A DNA stretch of 40,850 nt, taken from Anaerolineae bacterium. Lineage in GTDB: Bacteria > Chloroflexota > Anaerolineae > Aggregatilineales > Phototrophicaceae. The stretch is taken from the NCBI GenBank assembly GCA_013360465.1, contig JABWBO010000030.1, positions 1-40,850 of the forward strand, written 5' to 3'. Below, in pieces: positions 1-8,304 of this stretch. Each line of letters starts with the position of its first letter. Position 1 is the first letter of the stretch. Under the pieces are notes generated by a model, which saw nothing but the letters and a program-made list of their open reading frames with translations, was not told where the DNA came from and ran no database searches. Both the position numbers and the translations under genes were made by a program.

Positions 1-540
1 GCCATCGGTGATGCCGATCATGGCATTAACATGGCACGTGGGTTTGGCAAAGTGATGGAGAAGTTGCCCACCGTCACCGATAAAGACATCGGCAATATCC
101 TTAAAACAGTTGGTATGACGCTTATCTCAACGGTTGGTGGAGCCAGTGGCCCCTTATATGGCACATTTTTTACCAGGGCAGCGGCCGAAACCGCCTCAAA
201 AGAAGTGTTGAGTAACGCCGAGTTGGTAGCTTTGTTAAAAGCCGGGGTAGATGGCATTGTGCAGCGTGGGCGGCCACAGCTAGGCGACAAAACTATGTAC
301 GATGTGTGGGCACCCGTTTTGCAGTCGCTGCAAACCTCTTTGGATGCTGGTAAAGAGACAGTGGAGATGATGAAAACGGCCGTTTCCGTCGCCGAACAAG
401 CCGTCAAAAACACCATCCCCCTGCAAGCAAAAAAAGGCCGCGCCAGCTACCTGGGCGAACGCAGCATCGGGCATCAGGACCCCGGCGCTACCTCGGCGGC
501 GCTGCTGCTGGCGGCGCTGCGCGATGCCGTGAAGGGGTAG
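1..540 (+). CDS. dhaL: Dihydroxyacetone kinase ADP-binding subunit DhaL (5' end outside window)
   Basis: This is the subunit that holds ADP as a cofactor and passes phosphate from DhaM to dihydroxyacetone bound on DhaK, making dihydroxyacetone phosphate in the cytoplasm. The reading frame is open from base 1, so the start codon and perhaps 30 residues lie upstream. Visible family motifs are IGDADHG (Asp residues that chelate the Mg-ADP), GMTL followed by GGASGPLYG, GDKTMYDVW, and a C-terminal RASYLGERSIGHQDPGATS. From memory these are very close to Escherichia coli DhaL. The stop is 10 bp before the DhaM-type fusion gene, so the two are in one operon; dhaK is expected just upstream. The first ~420 bases use many TTA/TTG and AT-ending codons, unlike the last ~100 bases and all other genes here. 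Confidence 0.95.
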   Translation, partial: AIGDADHGINMARGFGKVMEKLPTVTDKDIGNILKTVGMTLISTVGGASGPLYGTFFTRAAAETASKEVLSNAELVALLKAGVDGIVQRGRPQLGDKTMYDVWAPVLQSLQTSLDAGKETVEMMKTAVSVAEQAVKNTIPLQAKKGRASYLGERSIGHQDPGATSAALLLAALRDAVKG

Positions 541-550
541 CCGCAGCGCC

Positions 551-3034
551 ATGATCGGTCTCGTGCTGGTTTCGCACAGCGCCGCACTGGCGGAAGGAGT
601 CCGCCAGATCGCCGAAGGGATGACGCAGGGGCGCGTGCCCATCGCCGCTGCCGGGGGAATCGACGATCCCGAAAATCCCGTCGGGACCGATGCCCTGCAG
701 GTCCTCGCCGCCGTTGAAGCGGTCTACAGCGATGACGGCGTCATCATCCTGATGGACCTGGGCAGCGCCCTGCTGAGCGCCGAGACGGCGCTCGACTTCC
801 TGGGCGAGGCGCGTCGGGCGCGGGTCTTCCTGTGCGACGCGCCGCTGGTCGAAGGGGCGGTCGCCGCCGCCGTGCAGGCGGGGATCGGCAGCCCGATCGA
901 AGTCGTGCTGGCGGAGGCGCGCGGCGCGTTGACGGCGAAACAGCAGCATCTCGCCCCGTCGCCGAGCGCCAGCGCGGCAGCGTCGCTTTCCGCCCCTCCG
1001 ACGGAGAAAGTCTCGACGCTGCGCCTGCCGCTGATCGTCCCCAACCGGCTTGGGCTGCACGCCCGCCCTGCCGCCCGGCTGGTCGCCCTGGTTGGGCAGT
1101 ACGACGCCGCCGTGACACTGCGCAAAAGTGAACGATGCGTCAGCGCCGGAAGCATCACGGCGGTGATGCTCCTCGATGCGCGCCAGGGCGACCCTCTGGA
1201 ATTCAGCGCCGAGGGTGACGGCGCGGCGGCGGTCCTGGACGCCATCGGCAGGCTGGCGTTGGACAATTTCGGCGATCAGGACGACGACGGTTCGCCGGCA
1301 GCCGATCCCGCCGCTTCGCCCGCCCCGCTGAACGATCCCACCGGCAGGGCGCTGGTAGGGATCAGCGCTTCGAGCGGGCTGGCGGTCGGGCGGCTCTATC
1401 CGCTGAACGAAGCGCGCCCGACGATCCCCAGGGCGCAGATCGCCAGTGGGGACGACGAAGGCGAGATCGCCCGGTTGGCGGCGGCGGTCGAAGCGGCGGC
1501 GCAAGCGCTGGAGGCGCTGATCCGGCGGTCGAATGGGACCGAGGCGGCGATCTTCCAGGCGCACCGGCTGATGCTGCATGACGCTGTGCTGCTGGGAACG
1601 GCGCGCGAGGGCATCACCGGGGCGCGGCTCAGCGCCGAAGCGGCATGGTGGGACGCTATCGAAGCGACGGCGGAACGCTGCCGACAGTCGGATAATGTAT
1701 ACCTTCAGACGCGGGCGTCCGACGTGATCGACGTGGGCAGGCGTGTCCTGCATCTGCTGACGCCGTACACCCCGGTTCTGAGCGATGTGCCGTCAGGCTG
1801 CATCCTGGCGGCGTCCGATCTGACCCCCTCGGAAGTGGCGCAGATCGACCCACAGCAGGCGGCGGGCATCGTCCTGCGCTACGGCGGGGCGACAGCGCAC
1901 GCCGCGATCATCGCGCGCGGGCTGGGCATCCCCATGCTGGTCGGCATCAGTGCGCTCAACGACCTGGGCGAAGGGCGAATAGTCGTCCTGGACGGCGATG
2001 CGGGCTGTCTGATTCTCGATCCGACCCCGCCGCAGATCGACGCCGCCCGCCGGACGATGGAGGAGCGGCGCGCTCATGCCGCGCGGCTGCGCGAAGCGAG
2101 CCGACAGCCCGCCATCACCCCCGACGGCAGACGCATCGAGGTCGCCGCCAACATCGGCGCGCCGTCCGACGCCGCCAGAGCCTTCGCCCTTGGCGCGGAA
2201 GGGGTCGGCGTGTTCCGCACCGAGCTGCTGATGATGAACCGGGCTGCTCCACCGGACGAGGAGGAGCAGGTCCGCCTCTACACCACCGCCGCTCAGGCGA
2301 TGCCGGGACACCTGATCATCGTGCGGACCTTCGACATCGGCGGCGACAAGCCCGTCCCTTACATCGACATCCCTCCCGAACAGAATCCGTTTCTCGGCTA
2401 TCGCGGCGCGCGCGTCTGGCTGGATCAGCCGGCGCTGTGGGGACCCCAGATGCGGGCGATCTGCCGCGCCAGCGCCGATCACCCCATTGGCGTCATGTTC
2501 CCGATGATCGGCACGCTGGAAGAACTGGACCACGCCCGCGAGCTGCTGCTGCGGGTGCAGGGGCAGCTCGCTGCCGAATCCATCGCATTCAATGCCGCGA
2601 TGCCGGTCGGCGTCATGATCGAAGTGCCGGCGGCGGTCACGATGATCGCGCCTCTCGTCGAACGGGTCGATTTCGTCAGCCTGGGGACCAACGATCTGAC
2701 ACAGTACCTCCTGGCAGCGGATCGCGGCAACGCCCGTGTCAGCCATCTGGCGGCGCACACCCAGCCGGCGCTGCTGCGCGCGATTCGGCAGGTGGTAGAA
2801 GCGGCGCACGCGCGCGGCAGATGGGTCGGCGTGTGCGGCGAGATGGCGGGCGATCCGCATCTGACGCCCGTCCTGCTCGGTCTGGGGGTGGACGAGCTGA
2901 GCATGAACGCGCCCGCCATCCCGGAAATCAAAGCCGTCATCCGCCGGACCGATTACGCTCAGGCGCAGACGTTGGCGGCGCACCTGCTGACTCTCGCCAG
3001 CGCGGAACAGGTCGAAGCGGCGCTGACCGGCTGA
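551..3034 (+). CDS. dhaM: DhaM-HPr-enzyme I fusion phosphotransferase for dihydroxyacetone kinase
   Basis: This 827-residue cytoplasmic protein should take phosphate from PEP and hand it to DhaL-bound ADP. Three modules are visible. An EIIA-DhaM domain (about 1-130) has the N-terminal LVSHS motif with His9. An HPr domain (about 157-240) has GLHARPAA with His170. A complete enzyme I (about 265-827) has GGATAHAAIIARG with His450, the PEP-site segment GVGVFRTELL, and GVCGEMAGD with Cys762. E. coli DhaM is shorter and has only the N-terminal part of enzyme I, so this version could autophosphorylate on PEP without a separate PtsI. The ATG at 551 follows dhaL by 10 bp, with GAAGGGG at the dhaL end as a likely ribosome site. 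High confidence in the domain calls; specificity for Dha is inferred from the dhaL neighbour. Confidence 0.94.
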   Translation: MIGLVLVSHSAALAEGVRQIAEGMTQGRVPIAAAGGIDDPENPVGTDALQVLAAVEAVYSDDGVIILMDLGSALLSAETALDFLGEARRARVFLCDAPLVEGAVAAAVQAGIGSPIEVVLAEARGALTAKQQHLAPSPSASAAASLSAPPTEKVSTLRLPLIVPNRLGLHARPAARLVALVGQYDAAVTLRKSERCVSAGSITAVMLLDARQGDPLEFSAEGDGAAAVLDAIGRLALDNFGDQDDDGSPAADPAASPAPLNDPTGRALVGISASSGLAVGRLYPLNEARPTIPRAQIASGDDEGEIARLAAAVEAAAQALEALIRRSNGTEAAIFQAHRLMLHDAVLLGTAREGITGARLSAEAAWWDAIEATAERCRQSDNVYLQTRASDVIDVGRRVLHLLTPYTPVLSDVPSGCILAASDLTPSEVAQIDPQQAAGIVLRYGGATAHAAIIARGLGIPMLVGISALNDLGEGRIVVLDGDAGCLILDPTPPQIDAARRTMEERRAHAARLREASRQPAITPDGRRIEVAANIGAPSDAARAFALGAEGVGVFRTELLMMNRAAPPDEEEQVRLYTTAAQAMPGHLIIVRTFDIGGDKPVPYIDIPPEQNPFLGYRGARVWLDQPALWGPQMRAICRASADHPIGVMFPMIGTLEELDHARELLLRVQGQLAAESIAFNAAMPVGVMIEVPAAVTMIAPLVERVDFVSLGTNDLTQYLLAADRGNARVSHLAAHTQPALLRAIRQVVEAAHARGRWVGVCGEMAGDPHLTPVLLGLGVDELSMNAPAIPEIKAVIRRTDYAQAQTLAAHLLTLASAEQVEAALTG

Positions 3035-3335
3035 CGATCTGACCGTAATGGACTTTGACGGGTTTTCGCCGCCGGTCTACAGATGAGACCGAATACCGTT
3101 GGCGTGATCGTCAACCCGAAAGCCGGGCAGGGCGCGGCGCTCACGAAAACGCCTCTTGATGCCGGGCGACGGGGTTCAAGGGATAGATGGATGACGCGCG
3201 CCCTGAAAATGAGAGAATCCTCTGGTTGGAAATTTTACACAATGGGGGAGATCTGTCGGTTACAATTCATATCATAAGCAGGGCAATCCTTCATGAACAG
3301 CAGAGTGGTCCAGGTTTAGTAAATATTAGCTGGCG
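3035..3335. other. Intergenic stretch after dhaM
   Basis: About 300 bases separate the dhaM fusion from the PAS kinase. The only coding trace is the short NAD-kinase-like remnant listed separately. The last 60 bases (about 3241-3335) are AT-richer and may hold the promoter of the kinase gene, but I see no convincing -35/-10 pair and no terminator hairpin with a T tract. Confidence 0.5.
3083..3277 (+). pseudogene. Remnant of an ATP-NAD kinase / diacylglycerol-kinase-like gene
   Basis: The first 20 or so residues of this 64-codon frame read like the start of an ATP-NAD-kinase or lipid-kinase fold protein: a short lead followed by VGVIVNPKAGQGAAL, the first strand and glycine loop. After that, residues lose any resemblance to the family, and the frame closes at 64 codons where an intact protein would have about 300 or more. 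Genes of this type are found next to dihydroxyacetone kinase genes in some bacteria, which fits its position 48 bp after the dhaM stop. I read it as a decayed or deleted downstream member of the dha operon. A chance match of a short segment cannot be excluded. Confidence 0.5.
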
Positions 3336-5342
3336 ATGATGTCGAAGCACCCTATCGAACCCGATACGCAGCCGCACGCCGACGACAGCACGGCGAAGTT
3401 CAGCCGCGCCGACGAAGCGTTCTTCCAGAATATCGTCGAAAACCTGACCGATTTGATCTGCCGCTATGACGCCAAGTTCTGCCTGACTTTCGCCAACCGC
3501 GCCTACTGCGAGTGGATCGGTCAGCCGGTGGAGGCGCTGCTGGGGACCAGCCTCCTGGAAAAAATCCCTGCCGAGGAGCACGAGCGGGCAATTGCCCACG
3601 TCAGGGCGCTCACCCTTGAAAATCCTGTCGTCACGTCGCTTCACCACTCCATCCTGCGGGACGGAACCCGCTGTCTGATCGAATGGACAGATCGCGCGCT
3701 GTTCGACGCCGAGGGGCGGCTGATCGCCTACCAGGGCAGCGGACGCGATGTGACCGAACGAGAACGCGCGGCACGGGCGCTGCGCGCCAGCGAAGAAAAA
3801 TACCGCAGCCTGGTCGAAAGCTCGGACGCGCTGATCGCGGTGGTTGACGAGGATGGTCAGATACTTTACGTCAACGAGATCGCGACGCGGGAGATCGAGC
3901 TGGACGCCTCTACGCTGGTCGGCAGCAATCTTCGAGACTTCCTCTCGATGGAGGATGCGGCGGCGCAGATGACGATCATCCGAGAAGCCATGCGGCAGAA
4001 TTCCGGCATCGTCTACGAAACCAGCCTTTCCGGAAGGAATGGAGAGCGATGGTTCCGCGCCAGCGTACAGCCGGTTCGTGACGCCTTCGGCAGGGTCAGC
4101 TCAGCACTCCTCAACGCCTCAAACATAACGCACTTCAAACAGGCGGAGGCAGCGCTGCAAGAAGCGCGCGATCTGCTCGAGCAGCGGGTGATCAAGCGCA
4201 CTGCCGAACTGGAGTGGGTCAAGAATCGCCTCGAAGCGATCTTCAATCACGGCGGCGACGGCATCCTGCTGCTGGACATCGAGCGCGGCATCCAGCAGGC
4301 GAACCGCGCCTTCGAGACTCTGTTTGGGATCGCGCCGGTGCAGTATCTTGGCGTCCGGTTGGCAGCGCTGTTTGATCTGGCAGACGCCCTGACCATTGAT
4401 CAAATCAGCCGGGAAGTCGCCAGGACACACCAGACGGGGCACGTCGAAGCCAGAGTCCACCGCCGAGACAGCGGTATCAGCGTCGATGTCGAAATCGGCA
4501 TCGCGCCGGTGAACAATTCCGAACAGGCGGTGACCAACCTGGTCTGCATCATCCGCGACATCACCGAGCGGAAACAGGCGGAAGACGCCCTTCAGCGGGC
4601 GCTCCAGCGCGAAAAAGAGCTGAACGAACTCAAATCGCGCTTCGTGTCGATGTCGTCGCATGAATTCCGCACGCCGCTGGCGTCGATCCTGGCGACGACC
4701 GATACCCTGACCTATTACCGCGCGAAAATGGACGATGGGCAGATCGACGAACGGCTGGAACGCATCCGCCAGCAGGTCATGCACATGAAGGATATCATGG
4801 ATGATGTCCTTCAGTTGGCGCGTTTGCAGGCGGGGCGCGTCGCCTTCAATCCCGAACCGAGCGACCTGGATGCGCTCTGCCGCGCCATCGTCGAGGAGTT
4901 CGAGAGTCAGGCGGCATATCGCGGGCGAATCACCTATGTCCCCCCAGAATCAGCCGCGCAGACGATCTTCGACATCCGGCTGATGCGCCAGATCGTCAGC
5001 AACCTGATTCACAATGCTCTCAAGTATTCGCCGGACAGGAACAGCGTGCGGGTGAAGCTGTGGTTCGACGAGACAGAAGTCGGCTTCAAGGTATCCGACG
5101 ACGGCATCGGCATCCCGCCGGAGGACCTGGATCACCTGTTCGAGCCGTTCCACCGCGCCACCAACGTCGGGGTCATCTCCGGCACGGGGTTGGGGCTGAC
5201 CATCACCCGGCAGGCGGTCGAACTGCACGGCGGAACCATCTCCGTCGAAAGCACACTGGGGAACGGCTCCGTCTTCACGGTCACCCTGCCGAGGAATGCT
5301 CTGCCACCTGATGGCGAAGGGAAACACGGCGTTGGGGGATGA
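3336..5342 (+). CDS. Soluble multi-PAS sensor histidine kinase
   Basis: This 668-residue protein has no membrane segment or signal peptide and so should sense a cytoplasmic cue. Three PAS domains are visible: about 28-145, 152-272 and, after a coiled-coil segment, 300-425; each of the first and third ends in a DVTERERA or DITERKQA type PAC tail. A HisKA domain follows with SSHEFRTPL (His442), then an HATPase domain with NLIHNALKYS (N box), DDGIGIPPEDL (G1) and GTGLGLTITRQ (G2). No response-regulator gene is adjacent, so it is an orphan kinase with a partner elsewhere. Two ATG codons in tandem (3336, 3339) are possible starts; no strong ribosome site is visible before either. The ligand of the PAS domains cannot be told from sequence. 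Confidence 0.9.
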   Translation: MMSKHPIEPDTQPHADDSTAKFSRADEAFFQNIVENLTDLICRYDAKFCLTFANRAYCEWIGQPVEALLGTSLLEKIPAEEHERAIAHVRALTLENPVVTSLHHSILRDGTRCLIEWTDRALFDAEGRLIAYQGSGRDVTERERAARALRASEEKYRSLVESSDALIAVVDEDGQILYVNEIATREIELDASTLVGSNLRDFLSMEDAAAQMTIIREAMRQNSGIVYETSLSGRNGERWFRASVQPVRDAFGRVSSALLNASNITHFKQAEAALQEARDLLEQRVIKRTAELEWVKNRLEAIFNHGGDGILLLDIERGIQQANRAFETLFGIAPVQYLGVRLAALFDLADALTIDQISREVARTHQTGHVEARVHRRDSGISVDVEIGIAPVNNSEQAVTNLVCIIRDITERKQAEDALQRALQREKELNELKSRFVSMSSHEFRTPLASILATTDTLTYYRAKMDDGQIDERLERIRQQVMHMKDIMDDVLQLARLQAGRVAFNPEPSDLDALCRAIVEEFESQAAYRGRITYVPPESAAQTIFDIRLMRQIVSNLIHNALKYSPDRNSVRVKLWFDETEVGFKVSDDGIGIPPEDLDHLFEPFHRATNVGVISGTGLGLTITRQAVELHGGTISVESTLGNGSVFTVTLPRNALPPDGEGKHGVGG

Positions 5343-5371
5343 GGCTTGCGCGAAACCACGCTGATCGAGCG

Positions 5372-5408
5372 CATCTCTCACCCCTCACTTCTCATCTCTC
5401 ACCCCTCA
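5372..5408. repeat. Two-copy tandem direct repeat, 21-bp period
   Basis: The 16-mer CATCTCTCACCCCTCA occurs at 5372-5387 and again, identical, at 5393-5408. It lies in the gap between the convergent kinase and glpD genes. The sequence is pyrimidine-rich; similar CCCTCATCCC tracts appear in the intergenic DNA at 21611-21630. Confidence 0.85.
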
Positions 5409-5461
5409 TCTGCCAGATCGACATTCATGGGCGTGATCCATACCGCGCACATCCTTAACGC

Positions 5462-7180
5462 TCATCGGGCGGCATAGTTCGGCTGAGGAAGGCGAACGTC
5501 GATCTTGTGGCGATCCAGCAGAATGTCGGCGGTCCGCGCCACCTCCGCCGCCTGCCGCTCTGGAGACCAGCCCAGCGTCGGGGCAATGATCCCAGCGATC
5601 TCTTCCAGCAGGGGCAGCGTCGTCTCACCCTGCATGGCGATCATCGTCCGGCGCTGCACCACGTCGTCCAGGTGTTCCACGCGTTCGTGCTGCGCCAGAT
5701 AGCGCATCTCGCCGATGCTGTATGCCGGATGCGCCGCCAGCGGTGCATCGCCTCCAGCCTGAGCGCAGGACTGCGCGACAGCGCGCGCCGTCGTCCCGTA
5801 GCGGTCCAGCAGAGTCGCTATCCTTTCGGCGGGGAGACTGATCTCATCAGCGCACGCCTGAATCCAGGCAGAGCGCGCCGATTCGCCGCGCGGGTAATCT
5901 CTGCCACCGCCGACCGGCAGCGTTCGGGTATCGGCGGCGCGCTTCCGCCCCAGCAGCTTCAGCAGTTCGTCGGTGACCATCTCGGAGAAGGCGCGGTAGG
6001 TGGTCCATTTGCCGCCGACCAGGCTCAGGATCGGGAAGGCGATCCCGCCGCCCGGCGGGGTCAGCGGCGCGCTGTGATCGCGGCTGATCTGACCGGCGGT
6101 GGCGGCGCTGCTCCTGGGCAGCGGGCGAATGCCGGAAAAGGTGTAGACGATGTGCGACCGGTCGAGCCTGATGTCGGGGAAGACCCGCTCCACCGAGCGC
6201 AGCAGGTAGTCCGTCTCGGCTTCATCGCAGATCGTCTGGTCGGGGTTGTTCGCCGGGATGTCCGTCGTGCCGATCAGCACCCGCCGCCCGATGGCGTAGA
6301 AGATGCAGATGCGCGCGTCGGCGTTGACGTAGAAGAGCATCTGATCCTTCGTCAAGCGCCACAGCTCCGGGTGTTCGACGACCAGATGCGCCCCTTTCGT
6401 ACCGCCGATCAGCGCCGTCTCGCGCCCCATGAACTTATTGGCGAAATCGATCCAGGCGCCGGTCGCATTGACCACGATCTGCGGCTGAACGGTGAACGTC
6501 TCGCCGGTCAGGTCATCGGCGAGCGTCACACGATTTCCCGATGCGCCGACCAGCCGCACATAGTTGAGCGCCCGCGCACCGGGGTGCGAAGCGGCAGCAT
6601 CCTGGATCAGCTCCAGGCAGAGGCGTTCAGGAAAGCGGATGCGGGCGTCATAGTAGTAGGCAACGCACTGGATCGCCGGGTTGAATGCCGGGCGTTCGGC
6701 GAGCGACTTTCGGCGCGACTCGAAATGATGCGCCGGCAGGATGCGGCTGCCGGAATAGAGATCGTACAGCGTCATGCCGATCTTCAGGATGAGCGCGCCC
6801 CGGTCGCCCGGAACGCTCTTGAGTCCGAGGAACTGCCGCGCCGCGTGGATCAGCCCTTTCATCCAACTGTAGGCGGGCATGGCGACCAGCAGCGGCTCGA
6901 CGCAGTGCGGGGCGTTTTGCAGCATACGGTTGCGCTCATGCAGCGCTTCGCGCACGAGGCGAAATTCGCCGTTCTCTAGATAGCGAATGCCGCCGTGTGC
7001 GACGCGCCCCGATGCTGCGCTCGTCCCGGCGCAAAAATCCGACTTTTCGACCAGAAGGGCATCGACGCCCTGGAGCGCCAGGTCTCGCAGGACGCCGACG
7101 CCATTCACCCCGCCGCCGACGATCAGCACCGGGATTTCGGGGTTCTGGCGCAGCGCAGTGAGGATTTGCTGTCGATTCAT
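5462..7180 (-). CDS. glpD: FAD-dependent glycerol-3-phosphate dehydrogenase
   Basis: This enzyme oxidises sn-glycerol 3-phosphate to dihydroxyacetone phosphate and passes electrons through FAD to the membrane quinone pool. The 572-residue protein opens with a Rossmann FAD site, VLIVGGGVNGVG (Gly22-Gly29), then EKSDFCAGTSAASGRVAHGGIRYLE split over two family motifs, which is typical of GlpD/GlpA. The family signature IGTTDIP lies mid-protein and SGIRPLP further on, and the last ~130 residues form the usual C-terminal DAO_C cap. Length is normal for GlpD. It starts 10 bp after the SDR gene on the same strand, with GGTGAG as a possible ribosome site that includes the SDR stop region. Together with the dha genes it makes this a glycerol/Dha region. 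Confidence 0.93.
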   Translation of the reverse strand: MNRQQILTALRQNPEIPVLIVGGGVNGVGVLRDLALQGVDALLVEKSDFCAGTSAASGRVAHGGIRYLENGEFRLVREALHERNRMLQNAPHCVEPLLVAMPAYSWMKGLIHAARQFLGLKSVPGDRGALILKIGMTLYDLYSGSRILPAHHFESRRKSLAERPAFNPAIQCVAYYYDARIRFPERLCLELIQDAAASHPGARALNYVRLVGASGNRVTLADDLTGETFTVQPQIVVNATGAWIDFANKFMGRETALIGGTKGAHLVVEHPELWRLTKDQMLFYVNADARICIFYAIGRRVLIGTTDIPANNPDQTICDEAETDYLLRSVERVFPDIRLDRSHIVYTFSGIRPLPRSSAATAGQISRDHSAPLTPPGGGIAFPILSLVGGKWTTYRAFSEMVTDELLKLLGRKRAADTRTLPVGGGRDYPRGESARSAWIQACADEISLPAERIATLLDRYGTTARAVAQSCAQAGGDAPLAAHPAYSIGEMRYLAQHERVEHLDDVVQRRTMIAMQGETTLPLLEEIAGIIAPTLGWSPERQAAEVARTADILLDRHKIDVRLPQPNYAAR

Positions 7181-7190
7181 CGTGTGATGC

Positions 7191-7997
7191 TCACCAGGCG
7201 CAGTATCCGCCGTCGATCACGATGTCCGTGCCCGTCGCATAATCCGACACTGCCGCCGCCAGATAGACCAGCGCCCCCTGTAGATCGGTCACTTCCGCCA
7301 GCGTCCTGATCGGCGTGAGCGCCATCCAGGCGGGCAGCATCTCCTTGCCGATGGGCGTCGCCAGAAGGTCATCGACCAGTTGTGTGCGCGTGTAGCCGGG
7401 GCTGATGCTGTTGACGCGGACGCCCTTCGACGCCCACTCCGCCGCCAGCGAGCGGGTCAGATGCAGTACCCCGGCTTTGCTGGCATTGTATGCCGCCTGA
7501 TTCTGCGGCGTGTTGGAGATGTGACCGGACATCGATGCCGTGTTGATGATCTTGCCGTAACCCGCCGGGATCATCACCCGCGCCTCCGCCTGGCTGCACA
7601 GGAAGACGCCCTTGAGGTTGATGTCGAGCATACGATCCCAGTCGGCTTCGGACATCTTGTCGGAATCGACCCACTGCCCCACGCCGGCGTTGTTGACGCC
7701 GATGGTCAGCTTGCCCCAGGCTTTCATGACACCATCGACCATCGTCGCCGCGTCGGCGGGTTTAGTGACATCCGCCCTGACGGCAATCGACTGAACGCCC
7801 TTTGCCATCAATTCGTGCGCCACTTCTTCCGCCTTTTCCAGCGAAAGATCGACGATGGCGACCGAAGCGCCGCACTCCGCCAGGGCGTGGGCGAACGCCC
7901 GCCCGATCCCCTGCGCGCCGCCCGTCACCAGGGCGGTCTTGCCGTCCAGGCGGAACCGTTCCAGGATCGGCTTGGCTTCCAAAACCACATCGCTCAT
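7191..7997 (-). CDS. Short-chain dehydrogenase/reductase, polyol or sugar type
   Basis: A 268-residue classical SDR that should interconvert an alcohol and a ketone with NAD(P)H. The cofactor loop is TGGAQGIG (25-32); Asp50 at the end of the second strand (VDLS) favours NAD(H). The catalytic set is Asn127, Ser155 and Tyr170/Lys174 within YNASK, and NNAG is at 102-105. The C-terminal IDGGYCAW resembles mannitol-dehydrogenase and sorbose-reductase-like SDRs, so a polyol or ketose substrate is plausible. I chose the ATG at 7997 because AGAAGGG lies eight bases upstream; an in-frame extension to 8117 has no such site. It is the promoter-proximal gene of a two-gene unit with glpD. The exact substrate is unknown. 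Confidence 0.88.
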   Translation of the reverse strand: MSDVVLEAKPILERFRLDGKTALVTGGAQGIGRAFAHALAECGASVAIVDLSLEKAEEVAHELMAKGVQSIAVRADVTKPADAATMVDGVMKAWGKLTIGVNNAGVGQWVDSDKMSEADWDRMLDINLKGVFLCSQAEARVMIPAGYGKIINTASMSGHISNTPQNQAAYNASKAGVLHLTRSLAAEWASKGVRVNSISPGYTRTQLVDDLLATPIGKEMLPAWMALTPIRTLAEVTDLQGALVYLAAAVSDYATGTDIVIDGGYCAW

Positions 7998-8304
7998 GGC
8001 AGTTACCCTTCTGCAACCGTGATCTGCACTTTGACCGACGCAGGCGGCATGTGCAGCGCATAATGAAGCATTAGTTCGAATGTTTCGCAGTTTAGCGGGT
8101 TCCGCAGGGCGTATCAAGCATCAAGCAGCACTGATGGCGCATCGCAGCCGAACAATGAAGGATGCACAAATCTTCGCTGAAGGACCGTCGGTGAAAAAGC
8201 GGCGCTCGGTGCGGGAGGCAAGATTTCCGACCTTACGCTAGATTGAAGCCCGTTTCGTGGTATCGTAACCGGCGATCGGACATGTCGCTGACAAGGGTCT
8301 ACAG
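7998..8304. promoter_or_regulatory. Divergent intergenic region, SDR-glpD versus CNNM/CorC gene
   Basis: These 307 bases must hold the promoters of both flanking units. I see an exact tandem heptamer ATCAAGC at 8113-8119 and 8120-8126, and an AT-richer stretch with TTCGAA near 8073-8078. No promoter pair is clear enough to assign, and I see no gene here. Confidence 0.5.

Noticed and set aside
5343-5461. CRISPR-like array from the TCTCACCCCTCA repeats
   Set aside because: There are only two copies, with 5-bp spacing between them and no cas gene.
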